A DNA stretch of 64,000 bases from Sycobia sp. Sy_11 (GCA_018907035.1 JACCIC010000343.1:62001-126000), one strand, 5' to 3'; shown: positions 1-11,833, counted from the stretch's first letter. Translations and numbers: made by a program. Notes: a model not told the origin generated them from the sequence alone.

Positions 1-178
1 GCATTGGCGAACAAAATGCCCTTCGCGAGCTCTTCTAGTTAAATTTCTTACAATCTTATCAGCAGGATGTCTTCTGTTTGGAAATCGTTGAGCATAAAGT
101 CTTGATGCAGCAGTTATTGTGACATTGTTCTAAAACTAATATCATATCAACTATTTCAGTTGATGGATAATCAGCCAT
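1..178 (-). pseudogene. DUF4817-like helix-turn-helix fragment, frameshifted
   Basis: Reading the minus strand from an ATG at 178, the first codons give MADYPSTEIVDMILVLEQC. After a one-base frame change the next frame gives RLYAQRFPNRRHP and a basic stretch up to the window edge. This order (E-I-V-D-M-hydrophobic, then aromatic-A-x-R-F-P-x-R-x-H-P) matches, from memory, the N-terminal helix-turn-helix region (DUF4817) of a multigene family common in ant and other insect genomes and linked to transposon-derived proteins. Only about 60 codons lie in the window and one frameshift separates the halves, so this copy is non-functional as seen. It could instead be the DNA-binding domain of a Tc1/IS630-like transposase. 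The rest lies outside the window. Confidence 0.6.
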
Positions 179-2198
179 ATTTCCAAATTTGTTTCGTATT
201 TTTTCGAGTACAATAAACGTGAATTATAACTTGAATATTAAAAATGAGTGTAAGTCAAACTAATAAACAAAATGTTGCAAAAATGGTGAATACCTAGCAA
301 AAGTTAACCAATTTTCAATTAAAAAATTCTAACTATTTAAAAGCAAAAATTACCAATATATTACCACGACAACTAAAAAAATCAGTGAATAACTTAAGCA
401 CAATAAGATCAAACAATATTTTAAAAATAAATAACAGTATTTCGAAGAATTTTTTACGATGAGCAATATGTAACTTTTATCCACGTCGTTGTTTCCGGGT
501 GCGCTAAAAGTAAGGTCAAGGTGTTTTGAATTGTTGCGTATGCTTTATTTTGAAGAACGATGGACACCTTCACACTCCTTAAAAATAGAATTGAAGGTTA
601 AATTAGTTAAGGTCGTTAAATCTTGTACTCTAAGTTTACCATCAATCACGGTCGCGTATCAAAAAACAAGTTTCGCACTAAAAAATGGGGTTTTTAATCA
701 ACATTGTTATAATCTTAAAATAATCTTGAAAATTGACTTCAAAGTCTAGCTGATTATAATACATTATCGCTTTTACTTTTCCGTAACTTTTGTCAAATAT
801 CGCGGACGTTTGTTTAACCCAGGAAGTCACAATAATTCAAAGAAAAGATCTCCGATCGTTTTTTAGACATTTCACCTTAATTTGTATCTTTCCAAGGTCA
901 GAAATAAAAATATCCGAAAAGACATGTTTGATGTAAAATTCCTTGCTCATTTTCAATCCATGGTCAAAAATAGGGGTTCCTATTTAAAAAAATAATCTTG
1001 ACCTTGAAATGACCTTGAAAGTCGACTCAAGGTCAGAGATACTGATATCGCTGTATGTTCTCCTTCCAGTACAACTTTTGTTTCGGAAATTTTTCAATCG
1101 AAGTAATCCTATAAAGTTATTCGGGGTCATAGATTGAAAGGGTCACCTTGCACAAATAGGATGCTTATATATAAACTGAAGTAGCATCATATTAACTTTA
1201 GAAACAGAATGATCTTTCATAAGCGAGAAGGTAATGAAGCAGTTAATAAGATAGTTAGTAAATTATAATATCTATGGAACTGTATTTACCAGTTTATTAA
1301 TAATATGATCCTGGGACAAAATTTAAAAAACGTAATCGTTCATGATAATCCTGGGGAAAATCCTCCAAAGGCAGGTGGTAAATGCAATGTGATAATCCCA
1401 AGGATATTACCGGTTCCTTGAAAACTTGACGGTATTTTACACATATTTTGTCCCTTTTTTTCCCGGTTTGAGTATTACAGGAGCATTGCAAGAGGTACTA
1501 CTGGAATAGTCAAAGCTGTCAATGATGCAAAAAACATAACAAAACAATGGGAGCAATTGCTCTTGGAAACGATTTTTATTTACGACCTTACAAAAAAGGT
1601 TCTAATCTTTACTTAAAATCATATAAATGTAATGGGAGAGGTCATTATTCCAAACTTTGTACAGGCAGCATTCAAAAATTGCTTCTCTGTAGAATGGCCA
1701 GATCGACCATTATTTACATTCATTTAATATAACACGTTCGTATTTTAAAAATTTTTGCTTTTCGAGGCGTATTTATTCGTACTGCACTGCCAACTAATGA
1801 TACGCATTCGAACGCCCTTGGACATTACATTCTACTTTGGTGATGCTCAAATTTTTTAGAATTAGGAAAGATATTAGGATTTTAATACATATATTTGCCG
1901 TAATTTATGCCTACAATTTCTATATGACAATCTTGCAAGTAGTTCTATATAATCTCAAACATTTTGTAGTACACGTCATCCTTAACTTAATCATGATGAA
2001 TGAATCATTTACTATGTCGCTTTCCAATACATCCTCTATTCTAGATTCTCAATATTTTCCTCCTCTTGATTTTTCATCTAAGAAAAATTATGTTCTTGGT
2101 TAGTTGAGCTTTTAACATTTAACTCGATTCCCATTATTAATCAAAATAACAATAATATTTATAACGATAAAGAAGAATTAACCTACCGACCAGCAGTT
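179..2198. other. AT-rich non-coding stretch with AAGGTCA half-sites
   Basis: No convincing gene. Open frames of 60-90 codons (489-749, 1297-1491, 1547-1732, 1837-2103) lack recognisable domains and have AT-driven composition. Between about 505 and 1150 the heptamer AAGGTCA or its complement recurs, including three perfect TCAAGGTCA or TGACCTTGA nonamers at 999-1007, 1010-1018 and 1027-1035. The stretch may be part of an old unclassified repeat. Confidence 0.4.
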
Positions 2199-2445
2199 AC
2201 ACTGAAAAAAATATTTTCCGATATCAAGTAAATATTTACTTGTCTTGTTCCAAATAAATCATTTTCTTAAATTAAAAAAATATTCACTAATTTTAAGAGT
2301 ACGTAGTTTTATTCAAGTGAATTCTTCTTGCATTATGTAGATATTTCCTTGATTTAAGAAGATGCTTTTTCAGTTTAAGAAAATAATTTACTTGGTACAA
2401 AACAAGAAAATATTTACTTCATAACAGATATTTTTTTCTGAGTAT
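2199..2445. mobile_element. MITE-like foldback element with about 74-bp inverted ends
   Basis: The left end (about 2200-2275) begins CACTGAAAAAAATATTTTC and continues with AAGTAAATATTTACTTG. The reverse complement of the right end (about 2370-2444) begins TACTCAGAAAAAAATATC and follows the same order of blocks (AAGTAAATATTT, CTTGT, AAGTAAAT or AAATAAAT, ATTTTCTTAAA). The arms are imperfect but collinear over some 74 bp, with a short AT-rich centre and no coding capacity. This is the form of a non-autonomous inverted-repeat element. I could not define a target duplication, so the superfamily is open. Confidence 0.6.
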
Positions 2446-3442
2446 ATGAAATTAAGATATTGAAATTTATCTGATGAAGAGATTAACTTCCAAAGGTATA
2501 ATATTAAGTCTTAAGCCTAATAATAGCATACTTCGTAGTGTTATTAAGTGCAGTCATCAAATCAACTTTGAATGTAAAGATTCACTTGATAAACTCTTGG
2601 GCTTGTAACAGCGGATTTTGCCAGCAGGTGTTATATACAATTACGATTTACCAGTGACTATTCTAAACGAAAATTCGTTAAGAATAGAGTAAAGTATTAC
2701 AGTAGGTGCCTATATAAATGAGCGTCATGTTCACACAATTAACGAGTTCTTTTATGCAGTATCACCAGGATATAAGATCATCAAAGTACCTTTACATTTC
2801 CAACAAACTTATTCATATTACAACAAAAATTAAAGTTTCATCGCCGTTCTCCTCAGAATACAGCTCTTAATCATAAGTCAGCATTCAAAGTATTTACACT
2901 TTGAAAGATTTCATTCCTAAAAAGTATAGGTCTAAAGGACATCGCTCCTGATGGAAAATAAATTGCATTTAATTCAACTGTATGTAAAGAAATGGTGGAT
3001 GTTCTAAGTATACAATCTTTTATCGCATTTGATGAATCTATCGTGCATTATAGGTTCGCTCACATAGCCATACACAACATGTAATTTTAGTAACAGTGAT
3101 CAAATTCGTATATCTATTCATCATCAGGGCTTCTGCCTTCTACCTTCACGTACTTCGCAACGAGTATGCGATACGCTTACTAATAATGATGGTACAGCGT
3201 TGCATAATACGAAATTTGTGAACAACGCCATTTGTCACTTATTTGAGGATATTCGAGATGAATTGAGTGCAATAGAAAATGGTAGGTGTCAAAATACTGG
3301 AATTTTTCGTCAGACTCCCTCATCAGTCCATAAGCCCTCTACAATTAGAATGCAGTAGGCTGAGCTTAGATCGAAGTTTACGACTTTTTTATGAGATAAA
3401 AAGGAGGTTGTATGGGAAAGCGTTTCTCTGTTTGTATATAAA
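2446..3442. other. Unannotated AT-rich spacer
   Basis: About 1 kb without a recognisable gene, RNA or repeat. It ends in the ATAAA target sequence (3438-3442) used by the copia element. Confidence 0.4.
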
Positions 3443-3719
3443 TGTTGGAATATAGCGTTATGCGCAGCGCCTTCGTGGCACGTTGGTTACCTGATGTACA
3501 CATGTGCGTGTATGTGGACGCCGCTCGGCCGCGCTATGCAGCCTCGCGACGCGGTCAGTTCCTTTTGTAGTCTTGTACTAATTAGACGTTCATACTGAGT
3601 CCTTGTATTAGCTAGACGTGCTTGATGCTTTGTATTCGCTAGATTTGCATGGTATATTAAAGACGTGTTTAGAAGGTTAATACTCTGCTTATTTTTTTTA
3701 TTGATCCTTAAATCTATCA
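3443..3719 (+). repeat. 5' LTR of the copia element (277 bp)
   Basis: Starts TGTTGGAATATAGCG and ends AATCTATCA. It matches the 3' LTR closely apart from point changes and a 46-bp block (about 3530-3577) absent from the downstream copy. The GC-rich 5' half (GCCGCTCGGCCGC) and the AT-rich end suggest a U3/R/U5 division, but no clear TATA box was identified. Confidence 0.93.
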
Positions 3720-3737
3720 GGTTATTGGGCTACACAC
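3720..3737 (+). promoter_or_regulatory. tRNA primer-binding site, initiator-Met half-tRNA type
   Basis: Immediately after the LTR, GGTTATTGGGC (3720-3730) resembles the sequence used by Drosophila copia, which is primed by an internal fragment of initiator methionine tRNA (complementary to the anticodon region). One base differs from the form I expect. Position and similarity support the call; the primer identity is inferred. Confidence 0.6.
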
Positions 3738-4289
3738 GCTTCAACTGCGCGAAGCTTTATTAATTAGATAAAATAAGTAAGTTTTACGTAACTTTGATTT
3801 TTATTAAACCACGTGTTTGCCGGTGAACGCAACAAAAGCTTTGTTAGAATTCTGAAAATATAATAGAAGTGAAGTGCAAAATCAGTGCGCGCTAAAGCCT
3901 TTTTACCGCATTTTAGAAGTGTTCAGATTATAGATTATATCAGAATTTTTGAATTTAGAAGTGCCATATATTTTAGCAGGAAGATTTATATAATATTTTA
4001 AGATGAATCAATTGTCATCCATTCAAACTGAAAGAAAAGATATGAACATAATATTGAAAAACTGTAAGTAAAATTAAAATTAAATATGAGATGTAAGATG
4101 CGATATCTAAAGAGAGAAAATTATAAAATCAATTTTTAAACAAAAATAATATATACACGTTAAAATTAAAATTGATGAATGCTAAAAATTAAATATAAAT
4201 ATTCATAAATGCTTAAGATTCTTTGTTTACAAAAATAAAATTTAGATGATTAAAATTAAAAAGAAAACGTTAAAAAGACATACTAAAAT

Positions 4290-4490
4290 TAGTAAAATTA
4301 GATGCTTAGAAAAGTAAGTACTAGATGCTGAAAAAGTAAAATTATATGCTTAGAAAAGTAAATAGTAGATGCTGGAAAAGTAAAATTAGATGCTTAGAAA
4401 AGTAAATAGTAGATGCTGACAAAGTAAAATTAGATGCTTAGAAAAGTAAATAGTAAATGCTGGAAAAGTAAAATTAGATGCTTGCAAAAA
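4290..4490 (+). repeat. Minisatellite in the copia leader, about 43-bp unit
   Basis: About four imperfect tandem copies of a unit built from two related halves, one with TTAGATGCTTAGAAAAGTAA and one with TAGTAGATGCTGGAAAAG. It lies in the untranslated region between the primer-binding site and gag, so it may have arisen by slippage during reverse transcription. No coding role is seen. Confidence 0.8.
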
Positions 4491-4695
4491 TATAAAAATT
4501 AGAAGTAAAAATGCATCAAAATTAAATAGAAAAACGTAAAATTGAGTGCATGAAAATTAGACGTTGAAATAATACGTAGAAGTACATAAAAAAAAGGAAT
4601 CTTAAAACTTCTAGAAAAAGCATTCGAAGAAAACTAAAATTCGAAATCTGAAGTTCTGCGAATAAAAGAAACCGTTAAAAAGGGAAGAGAAAATA

Positions 4696-6060
4696 TTGCA
4701 GGTCGGATATATGCTAACAAAGAATGAAAAAGAGGTTTTAGTTAGAGTATGGCCGAGAGGCGTAAAGACGCTTAGACTGGATATACCAGAGTCGTCTGGT
4801 AGAGAAACAATCACGCGCGATGAATTGCGACGTGCATTAGAGGACCTGGAAAGAAAAACGCACGCTAGAGTGACGGAAGCTAGAATCGATGCAGCTAGAG
4901 AGCGAAGTGAATTTTTCCGCCAACAACGTGAGGCGAATAAGGAGCTATTAGAGGGAATTACTTCTCATTTAAATGAGATCCATTTAAAGATTCCAATAAA
5001 GGAAAAAGATCCAAAACCGCAAATAAAAAGTGTTGAAGTGGTAACCGATGCTAATCACGATAGACAATGTGATGAAATTAGAGGTAACGTTGATCGAGCG
5101 ATGGAAAGAAAAAACGAATTAGAAAAATTGCTAGAGAGAAACATTGAACTTGATAATTAGGATAAACTTCCATTCAATCCATTTAAAATTTATGAAAATA
5201 GTAGAGATAATGTATTCCCAAGTAGAGATTGTAATAAAAATGATACAGAGGTGAGTATGCCATATAATAATTATAAAAATAATGATTCTGACATTGATAA
5301 TTTAAATGTACATAATGATTTACATAATGATTTACACAATGATTTGAATAATTCACATATACATAATAATTTGAATATGATTGATTTAGAAGTTGTAAGC
5401 TCAATTAAACGAGATGTATTGAAAGAAAAAAAGAAAGAGGAAATTCAAAGGGTAACCGTGACCGACTTTAATAAAGTAAATTCTGATAACCTTACGGAAA
5501 TTATTGAGAAAACCGTAGAGTCATTGATCGAAAAGCAATTGAAGAATAAGCTTAAAGATGAAAAGTTAGATGCTTTGACAGAAAAATTAGACGGTGTGTT
5601 CAGTAAAGATAACGGTGTAGCGCGTAAATAAAAATTAACTGTTGAAATGAGATTTTACATATTTAACGATTATTTACGTACAGAATTAAAAACGAAACGT
5701 TTAAATTATGTGTTTGACGTAGAATCGATAGAATCAAGTAATCATACCGAAAAGAGAATAGATGAAGTTAAGCACCGTGTAAGAGAGATTATAATAAACC
5801 ATATCGATTTGAGAATTACTATCAGAAAGTCTTAGATGAAAAGTCACCGCGTATAATCTTAGAAAAGCTAGAGGAATATAAACGGATAGAAAGTTGAGTC
5901 ACTGAAGTATCTGCTAGAAAATAACTGTATAGACAAAAATATATGCCCGAAAAAAAGAAGGCCGCGGACTTTTGGATAAAGTTTGAGGATAAGATTAGGG
6001 ATTTTGAGAACGCGCCGCGTTCGAGCAAATTAACTGATAACGGAAAGCGATTAACTGATA
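4696..6060 (+). pseudogene. copia gag-like ORF, broken
   Basis: The first frame (4696-5160) encodes a charged, helix-rich protein (E/R/K-rich, coiled-coil-like around residues 50-90). It ends at a TAG (5158-5160), after which the same frame stays open to 5631. The second part contains a short HNDLHNDLHNDL repeat and another amphipathic helix. A further open piece in the same frame runs 5647-5835. From about 5822 to 6100 a different frame reads KKKAADFWIKFEDKIRDFEN, which resembles copia Gag. No intact CCHC knuckle was found. Gag would package the RNA and form the particle. As seen, it is interrupted by at least two stops and one frameshift. Confidence 0.7.
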
Positions 6061-9000
6061 TTGTACAACGCGGTATCCGGTGCTATTCCTGAAACGGTTC
6101 TTGCCGACTGTTTATATGTTCGAACAGTAGGAGTAGAAATCGAAGGAGAAAAAGAGCAGAGCTCGAGTAAGAGGGCTCGCTTTCAAAATAAGAAAGCATG
6201 GTTCAATTTACCGAAAAGGGGAATACTCATGAACTCTTTTAGTCTTAACACTGAGTGTGAGTCAGACGCACAACAAGGTAAGAAACCTTTTAAATTATAT
6301 TTCAATTATTTTGATAGAGAAGATCTGAGAAAAATTAGAAGAAACAATATTATAAAATTTATAGCGGATTCAGATGCAACAGAGCACCTGTGCAGCAGTA
6401 AAATCAATTTCGAGAGTCTAGATTGGAACCTTAAAAGTAGAGTTAAATGCGCTAATAAAAACGCGGATTTGAAAATAAATGGTCAGTGCTGTATTGCCGC
6501 GATAACGCGAGATGGTAGGAGCATTGCCTTAAGCAATGTTCTGTATGCAAAGAATTTGTCGAAAAATTTATTATCTTTTAGTAAATTCGTAGAACAAGGA
6601 TTAAAGGTTCGGTTAAACGATGAGAGAATAGATACATTAGATCCGAGGTCTAAGAAACGAATTTTGTCAGGAAAATACGAGTCGCCTTTTTGGTTCTGTG
6701 AAATTGAAACTAAATCTAAACTGCCTGAAGCAAACGAGACGGACAGCTCAGCTGTTCGACACAGCTGTGAAACTGAGAGCAGGAGTAGCGCAGCGGAAAT
6801 GCTAGAAAATTCTCCGAAAGAATTAGAATCAGTAAAAGAAAATGAAGTTGTCAAGAGTGACTCTGATCTCCTGACAACATTGAACGATAAAGAGATTAAC
6901 TCTGCAGAAAATCTGCCTGAGATCGAAGAGGTCGATTACCAAACATTAATCTGTGAATACAAAAGGAAAAACGATTTAAAATTGAGCAATGCCATGCTGT
7001 GGCATATTAGATTAGGACATGTGTCAAATAAATATTTAATAGAATTTGCGAAAAGAAACAATTTAATTTTGAATAAAGATAATTTATTAGAAATAGTTAA
7101 GTGCGAGACATGCTTAATCACGAAAAGCGTCAGACTACCGTTTAATACTGTTAGACAAAGAGCAGACAGGCCGTTAAAAATAATTCATGCCGACACTATG
7201 GAACCGATTAGTCCGGTGACCCATCTGAAAGGTTACAAATTTATTTTAGTAATCGTAGACGATTATTCTAGAGTAGGGATTGCCTATCCGATGAGGCATA
7301 AAAACGAGTCGCGTCACTACTTAGAAAGAGGGATTAGAAGTCTTAGAAATGTGTTAGGCAAAGATGAAAAAGTTTGTTTTCTGCGCTGTGATAAAGGCAC
7401 CGAATTTACCGGTACAGAGACAGTTAAATGGTTAGACTCTCTAGGAGCAGAATTGCAATTAGCATGTCCTGATACACCACAACATAATGGTGTCGCAGAA
7501 CGTTTTAATAGAACTATTGAGAACAAAGTTAGATCGCTTTGACTCAGGTCTGCCCGGAAATTGTTGGGACCTTGCTGTTAAAACAGCCGTATATTTATAT
7601 AATAGAACACCGCATAAATCTGTAGATTTCGAGATACCAATAGTTAGATTGAATAAAGAAGTTAAAGTTGAAAAATCTAGATGGAAACGTTTTGGCTGTC
7701 TTGCCATATTTAGAAAGCAAAGAGGACCTAGTTCAAAATTTATTGCCACGGGAATTAGAGGATTTTTAGTAGGTTATAGCACAACGGGTATAACATTTAC
7801 GTGCCAGAACAGAGTAAAATTTTCGAATCTCGTGACGTAAGGTTCATAGAAAATCTTGTTTACAAAGACTATTTTGGCAACGATTCAAGCTCTGGATTCA
7901 AACTGAAAGAGATTGAGAATTGAGCTCGAATCGAGAGCAGAGCCACAAGATGTCGATGATCTTCCAATTAGTAAGAGTCTTAGAAGTAGCGTTAACAGAG
8001 AACAGAAAGATATACAATTATATGCGTTATTAGCCAAAATCAACGGTAATCCACAGACTTATCGAGAAGCGATTAATTCGCCCGAAGGCAAATTCTGCAA
8101 AGAAAATAAAATGAGATTAGAACAGGACAGGCCAAATATATTAGATTCGCGCTGGGTCTTCAAGCGTAAATTAGATAGTTTCGGCAAAACTTTGTACAAA
8201 GCCATATTGGTAATTAGAGGTTTTAGAGACAGGAACAAACATGATGTTAAAGATAAGTATGCGCCTGTTTCGAGGCTATTTTTAGTCAGGTTATTCCTAG
8301 CTATTACTAATAAATTCGGTTTGTGCATTAAACAGTTAGATGTCGAGACTGCTTTTTATGGAGATATCGACGAGGATATTTATCTTAAATTCCCTGAGAG
8401 ATTAACTGATAGTGTAGAGCGAGAAAATAGAAATATATTAAAACTCAAAAAATCTTTGTATTGTCTAAAAATAAGTCCTAAGCGATGGAATATGAAATTT
8501 ACTGAGGTGATAGGTAAATTATGATTCAGATATAACGATATGGATCTGTGTATGTTCGAGCGCAATAATGAGTCTGGAGTTGTGATAATTTTGCTTTACG
8601 TAGATGACATTTTAATCATGGAAAATAATAAAACGGAGATAGATAAAGTCATTAAAGAGCTGCCGTTAGAATTTAAAATTAAACAATTCGAATCTCCGAA
8701 AGAATTTCTTGGGATCAGCATAGATCGAGATATTGAGAAAAGAACTATGAAACTAAGACAGGCCAAATTCGTGAATCAGATGTTAAAACGATTCGGTTTC
8801 GTTAGCACGGGAGTAGTAGGCTCCCCGATGGCTGTTGCAGACGCAACTGATGAAGATAGGAAAAATCGTGAGGAGGATTTAGATAGATTTAATAGCATTC
8901 CGAATACTCTCTACAGAGAAATAGTGGGTTCATTGTTATATCTTTCGAACTCTACTCGTCCTGATATAATGTATACCGTGAACGTCTGGAGTAGGCATCA

Positions 9001-9562
9001 GATCCATCCGACTGTTAAAGAATGGGATATGGTGAAGCGACTGTTTAAATATCTCGCTGGTACTAGAGACGTAGGTTTGATATATAAAGGTAGCAGATCA
9101 GATTTGATAGCTTATTCAGATGCTAGTCTATCGGATTGTAAGGAATCGTTGACGACGTGCGGATATGTCATTAGGCTTTATGGGGACACTGTAGGTTGGC
9201 GAACACAGAAACAACCTAATGTTGCTTTATCTGCCTGCCAAGCAGAATATGTCGCTATGAGTCTTACTTGTCAGCAGCTTGTCGCGTTACATAACTCTTT
9301 AAGAATAATATTAAGATTAGATATGTACCCATTAGTGTTATTTTGCGACAATTTAGCAGCACAAGCGTGTGCAAAAACAGATGGTAGCAAACGTTTGCGA
9401 CATATGACGGATAGGAAAGAACATTATATAAAAGAGTGTGTTAGGAAGAAACAGGTAGAAATCCAGTGAGTAAAATCGTCAGAACAACAGGCTGATATAT
9501 TTACAAAAATTTTAAGTTTTAGAAATCACGTTAAGCTGTCGAAATTAATACTTAATACCTAA
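6061..9562 (+). pseudogene. copia pol polyprotein (protease-integrase-RT-RNase H), broken
   Basis: Domains in order are as follows. The aspartic protease reads FIADSDATEHLC, where DSGAT would be usual. The GAG-pre-integrase zinc region includes LWHIRLGH and CETC. The integrase core has its D, D and E at HADTME, RCDKGTEF and NGVAERFNR. The reverse transcriptase has KQLDVETAF and the YVDD box at about 8600. RNase H has YSDAS, CQAEY and FCDN. Lesions include frameshifts near 7530 and 7800 and after 7900, a TGA at 8522-8524 where the frame otherwise continues into FRYNDMDLCMF, and a TGA at 9467-9469. After the last stop the same frame continues (VKSSEQQADIFTK) to TAA at 9562, the likely original end. 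The catalytic blocks are recognisable but no continuous product is possible. Confidence 0.92.
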
Positions 9563-9922
9563 TGTTCATATGTGTGTTTTCAGAAGGTTATGAGAGCAAC
9601 TGGAACAACGAGGAGAATTAAGTAAATGAATCTGCTTTCAATGAAAAATTAGATCATATCCAGTTGTCAATATATTAGTAGAAGTAACTTACAAAATTAA
9701 AAGCCAAGAAGTGTGAGACATGGGCTGGACAGTCTGACAGAAATATCCAGAAAATTTATTAATAATATTAAAATACTTATTTATATAGCATACCTTAATT
9801 CTAATCATAAATTTAAATAAGATACATGTACATATATATTTACACTAAGGTATTGTAAACAAATGTAAGCATGCGTGCTCTAATTAATAAAATAAAATGA
9901 TAACGAGTGCGCCTGCTGTAAT

Positions 9923-9947
9923 GAGAGAGAGAGAGAGAGAGAGAGAT
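9923..9947 (+). promoter_or_regulatory. Polypurine tract of the copia element
   Basis: A run of GA dinucleotides directly upstream of the 3' LTR start. Its position is that of the plus-strand DNA primer (polypurine tract). Dinucleotide slippage could have lengthened it. Confidence 0.75.
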
Positions 9948-10178
9948 TGTTGGAATATACCGTTATGCGCAGCGCCCTCGTGGCGCGTTGGTTACTTGAT
10001 GTACACATGTATGTGTATGTGCGCGCCGCTCGGCCGCCCAATTAGACGTTCGTACTGAGTCCTTGTATTAGCTAGACGTGCTTGATGCTTTGCATTCGCT
10101 AGATTTGCTTGGTATATTAAAGACGTGTTTGGAAGGTTAATACTCTGCTTATTTATTTATTGATCCTTAAATCTATCA
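9948..10178 (+). repeat. 3' LTR of the copia element (231 bp)
   Basis: Starts TGTTGGAATATACCG and ends AATCTATCA. Compared with the 277-bp 5' LTR it lacks about 46 bp (the segment after GCTCGGCCGC) and carries several substitutions. It is followed by the target duplicate ATAAA. LTRs are identical at insertion, so these differences accumulated later or reflect template switching. Confidence 0.93.
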
Positions 10179-11029
10179 ATAAATAGTTTGTACATAATTT
10201 TGTAGGATTTTATAATGTTCTTTATTATGGATATTTACATAGGTTTTACATATATGTAATTAATTGCAATGCCGTCTTAGCTCATATACATAAACGTAGG
10301 TTTTCGATTGGTAATTGCGGCTTTTTCACCGAAGTTATAATAATACATTGTGACACAAGGGAGCAAAATAGGCTGTGTATCACATACTATTTTCCCATAC
10401 GAGGGCGCTTTTCCTTTCTCAAAGAAATGCACAAAAAATTGAACGGCAAACTCACAGAACTAAAGAATTTAAACCCTCTCCCTCCATATGTGAGCCATGC
10501 TTAGATAGAGCAAGCAGGTATAAAATCTAAAGGTCCAAATGATACTCGTTCTGAAATAAGTTGCCCTAACATAAAATTTAATTCGTTGGGTTTGAAAAAA
10601 AATATAATATTATCGGTTTTTTCTTAAGGTTATACATGCAATTTACTTGAATTGAATAAAATTAAATTAAATAATTTCCTCTTATTTGTAAATTAATATA
10701 GTATGTTAAGAAGAGATGTAGGATTGGGTGGTGGGGGTGCAGGGGGTGAAACCTCCGCCGGGGGTTGGGGGGTGGAGCCCCCCTTTCCTATAAATAAATA
10801 AGACTAATCAATTGAAGATTATAAGTTTGTTAATAATCTACGCTCAAATTAAAATTTTTAAATATTTAATAGTATAATAAATAGAATTTTAAATTAAAAC
10901 TAATTACAAAAAAGATATAGATAATTTTTAATACTTAAAAAATATAAAAATTTTTATAATAAATTTTAGATAGAATAAAAATCTTATTTCATTTTAAAGT
11001 CTTGAATACCTAACTCAAAGTGCAAAAAA
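10179..11029. other. AT-rich spacer with a G-rich, quadruplex-capable block
   Basis: No gene recognised. The notable piece is about 10723-10787. Several runs of four to six G, including GGGGGTTGGGGGGTGG, are followed by GCCCCCC, so the strand could form a G-quadruplex or a GC hairpin. It is surrounded by very AT-rich DNA, so composition changes abruptly on both sides. Confidence 0.45.
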
Positions 11030-11150
11030 AAGGTCGAACCCGCGGTTGACTGGCGCATATACTCGTAAGTCTAAACATCGTAAATGCCAGATGTTGTACA
11101 GGCAGGGAAAACTGAGAATCCTACCGGACTACACGATTCCGTTCATTCAC

Positions 11151-11234
11151 TTTTCCTCCCACGGGAGGAAAAGTAAAATTCTGCTTTCTGATTGGTCGGG
11201 AATCGGCCATAAATACTTTGCCTCCCTAGGGAGG
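11151..11234 (+). promoter_or_regulatory. Two CCTCCC/GGGAGG palindromes in the LINE leader
   Basis: TTTTCCTCCCACGGGAGGAAAA lies at 11151-11172, with CCTCCCTAGGGAGG at 11221-11234. Each is followed by AAAGTA and a TTTTGC or TTCTGC block, about 66 bp apart; a degenerate third block follows near 11283. LINE 5' regions often carry internal promoter elements as short repeats, so these may be promoter or structural elements. This is inferred from position. Confidence 0.4.
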
Positions 11235-11833
11235 AAAAGTAGTATTTTGCTCCCTCTAGACAGCTGCAGAAAATCGTATTTTGCGCCCCGAGTGCGGGAA
11301 GATATATTCCGAAACCTTTTAAAAAAGGAAGAGCACCTTTCCATGCGACCGGGGGCGCCGAAGGTTGCGGATAGTAGAACGGCAGAGGGAGATTGGGATA
11401 GATTAACCAGCCCGGCCCTCCTCGGCTAGTCGCACAATACGACCGCGAACAATGGCATAAGATGGTAAGGAGAAATAACAAGATGGATGGTGAGGATAAA
11501 TTAAATACCCAGATGGTAATCCTATGGAAAATCCACCCGCTGAAAATGCGGCCGAGCCCCATTCAAATTCTGTGAGGGGATCATCAAAGCTAACATTTCC
11601 TATCGCAACTGGGGTTGACGACTTGGTCCCAGGAACATCGCGAGAAATAACTACAAGCGAAAAGGATACTCCCAACCACTGTCTGACAAAGCCAGTCCAG
11701 GAAGCATATCCGGACGGCTAGAGGAGATGCTGATAGACGAAGCTCCCGAAGATGATTTATTGTCACCGGCGAGCAAAGTCAAATCAGCAGATTCCGAAGC
11801 TGATCCGCCGAGGCCGGAAAGCAAGAAGAAGGA

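Larger units (their letters stand above)
3443..10178 (+). mobile_element. Ty1/copia LTR retrotransposon, full structure, inactivated
   Basis: A complete copia-type element bounded by two TG...CA LTRs (3443-3719 and 9948-10178). The duplicated target ATAAA lies directly outside both ends (3438-3442 and 10179-10183). Inside, in order, are a primer-binding site, an untranslated leader with a minisatellite, gag, then pol in copia order (protease, integrase, reverse transcriptase, RNase H), and a purine tract before the 3' LTR. Integrase before reverse transcriptase is diagnostic of Ty1/copia. Gag and pol carry several in-frame stops and frameshifts, and the 3' LTR has a deletion of about 46 bp. 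This is therefore an integrated copy that can no longer encode its proteins. Confidence 0.95.

Noticed and set aside
6483..6854. 123-codon minus-strand frame
   Set aside because: Shadow of the copia pol frame on the other strand.
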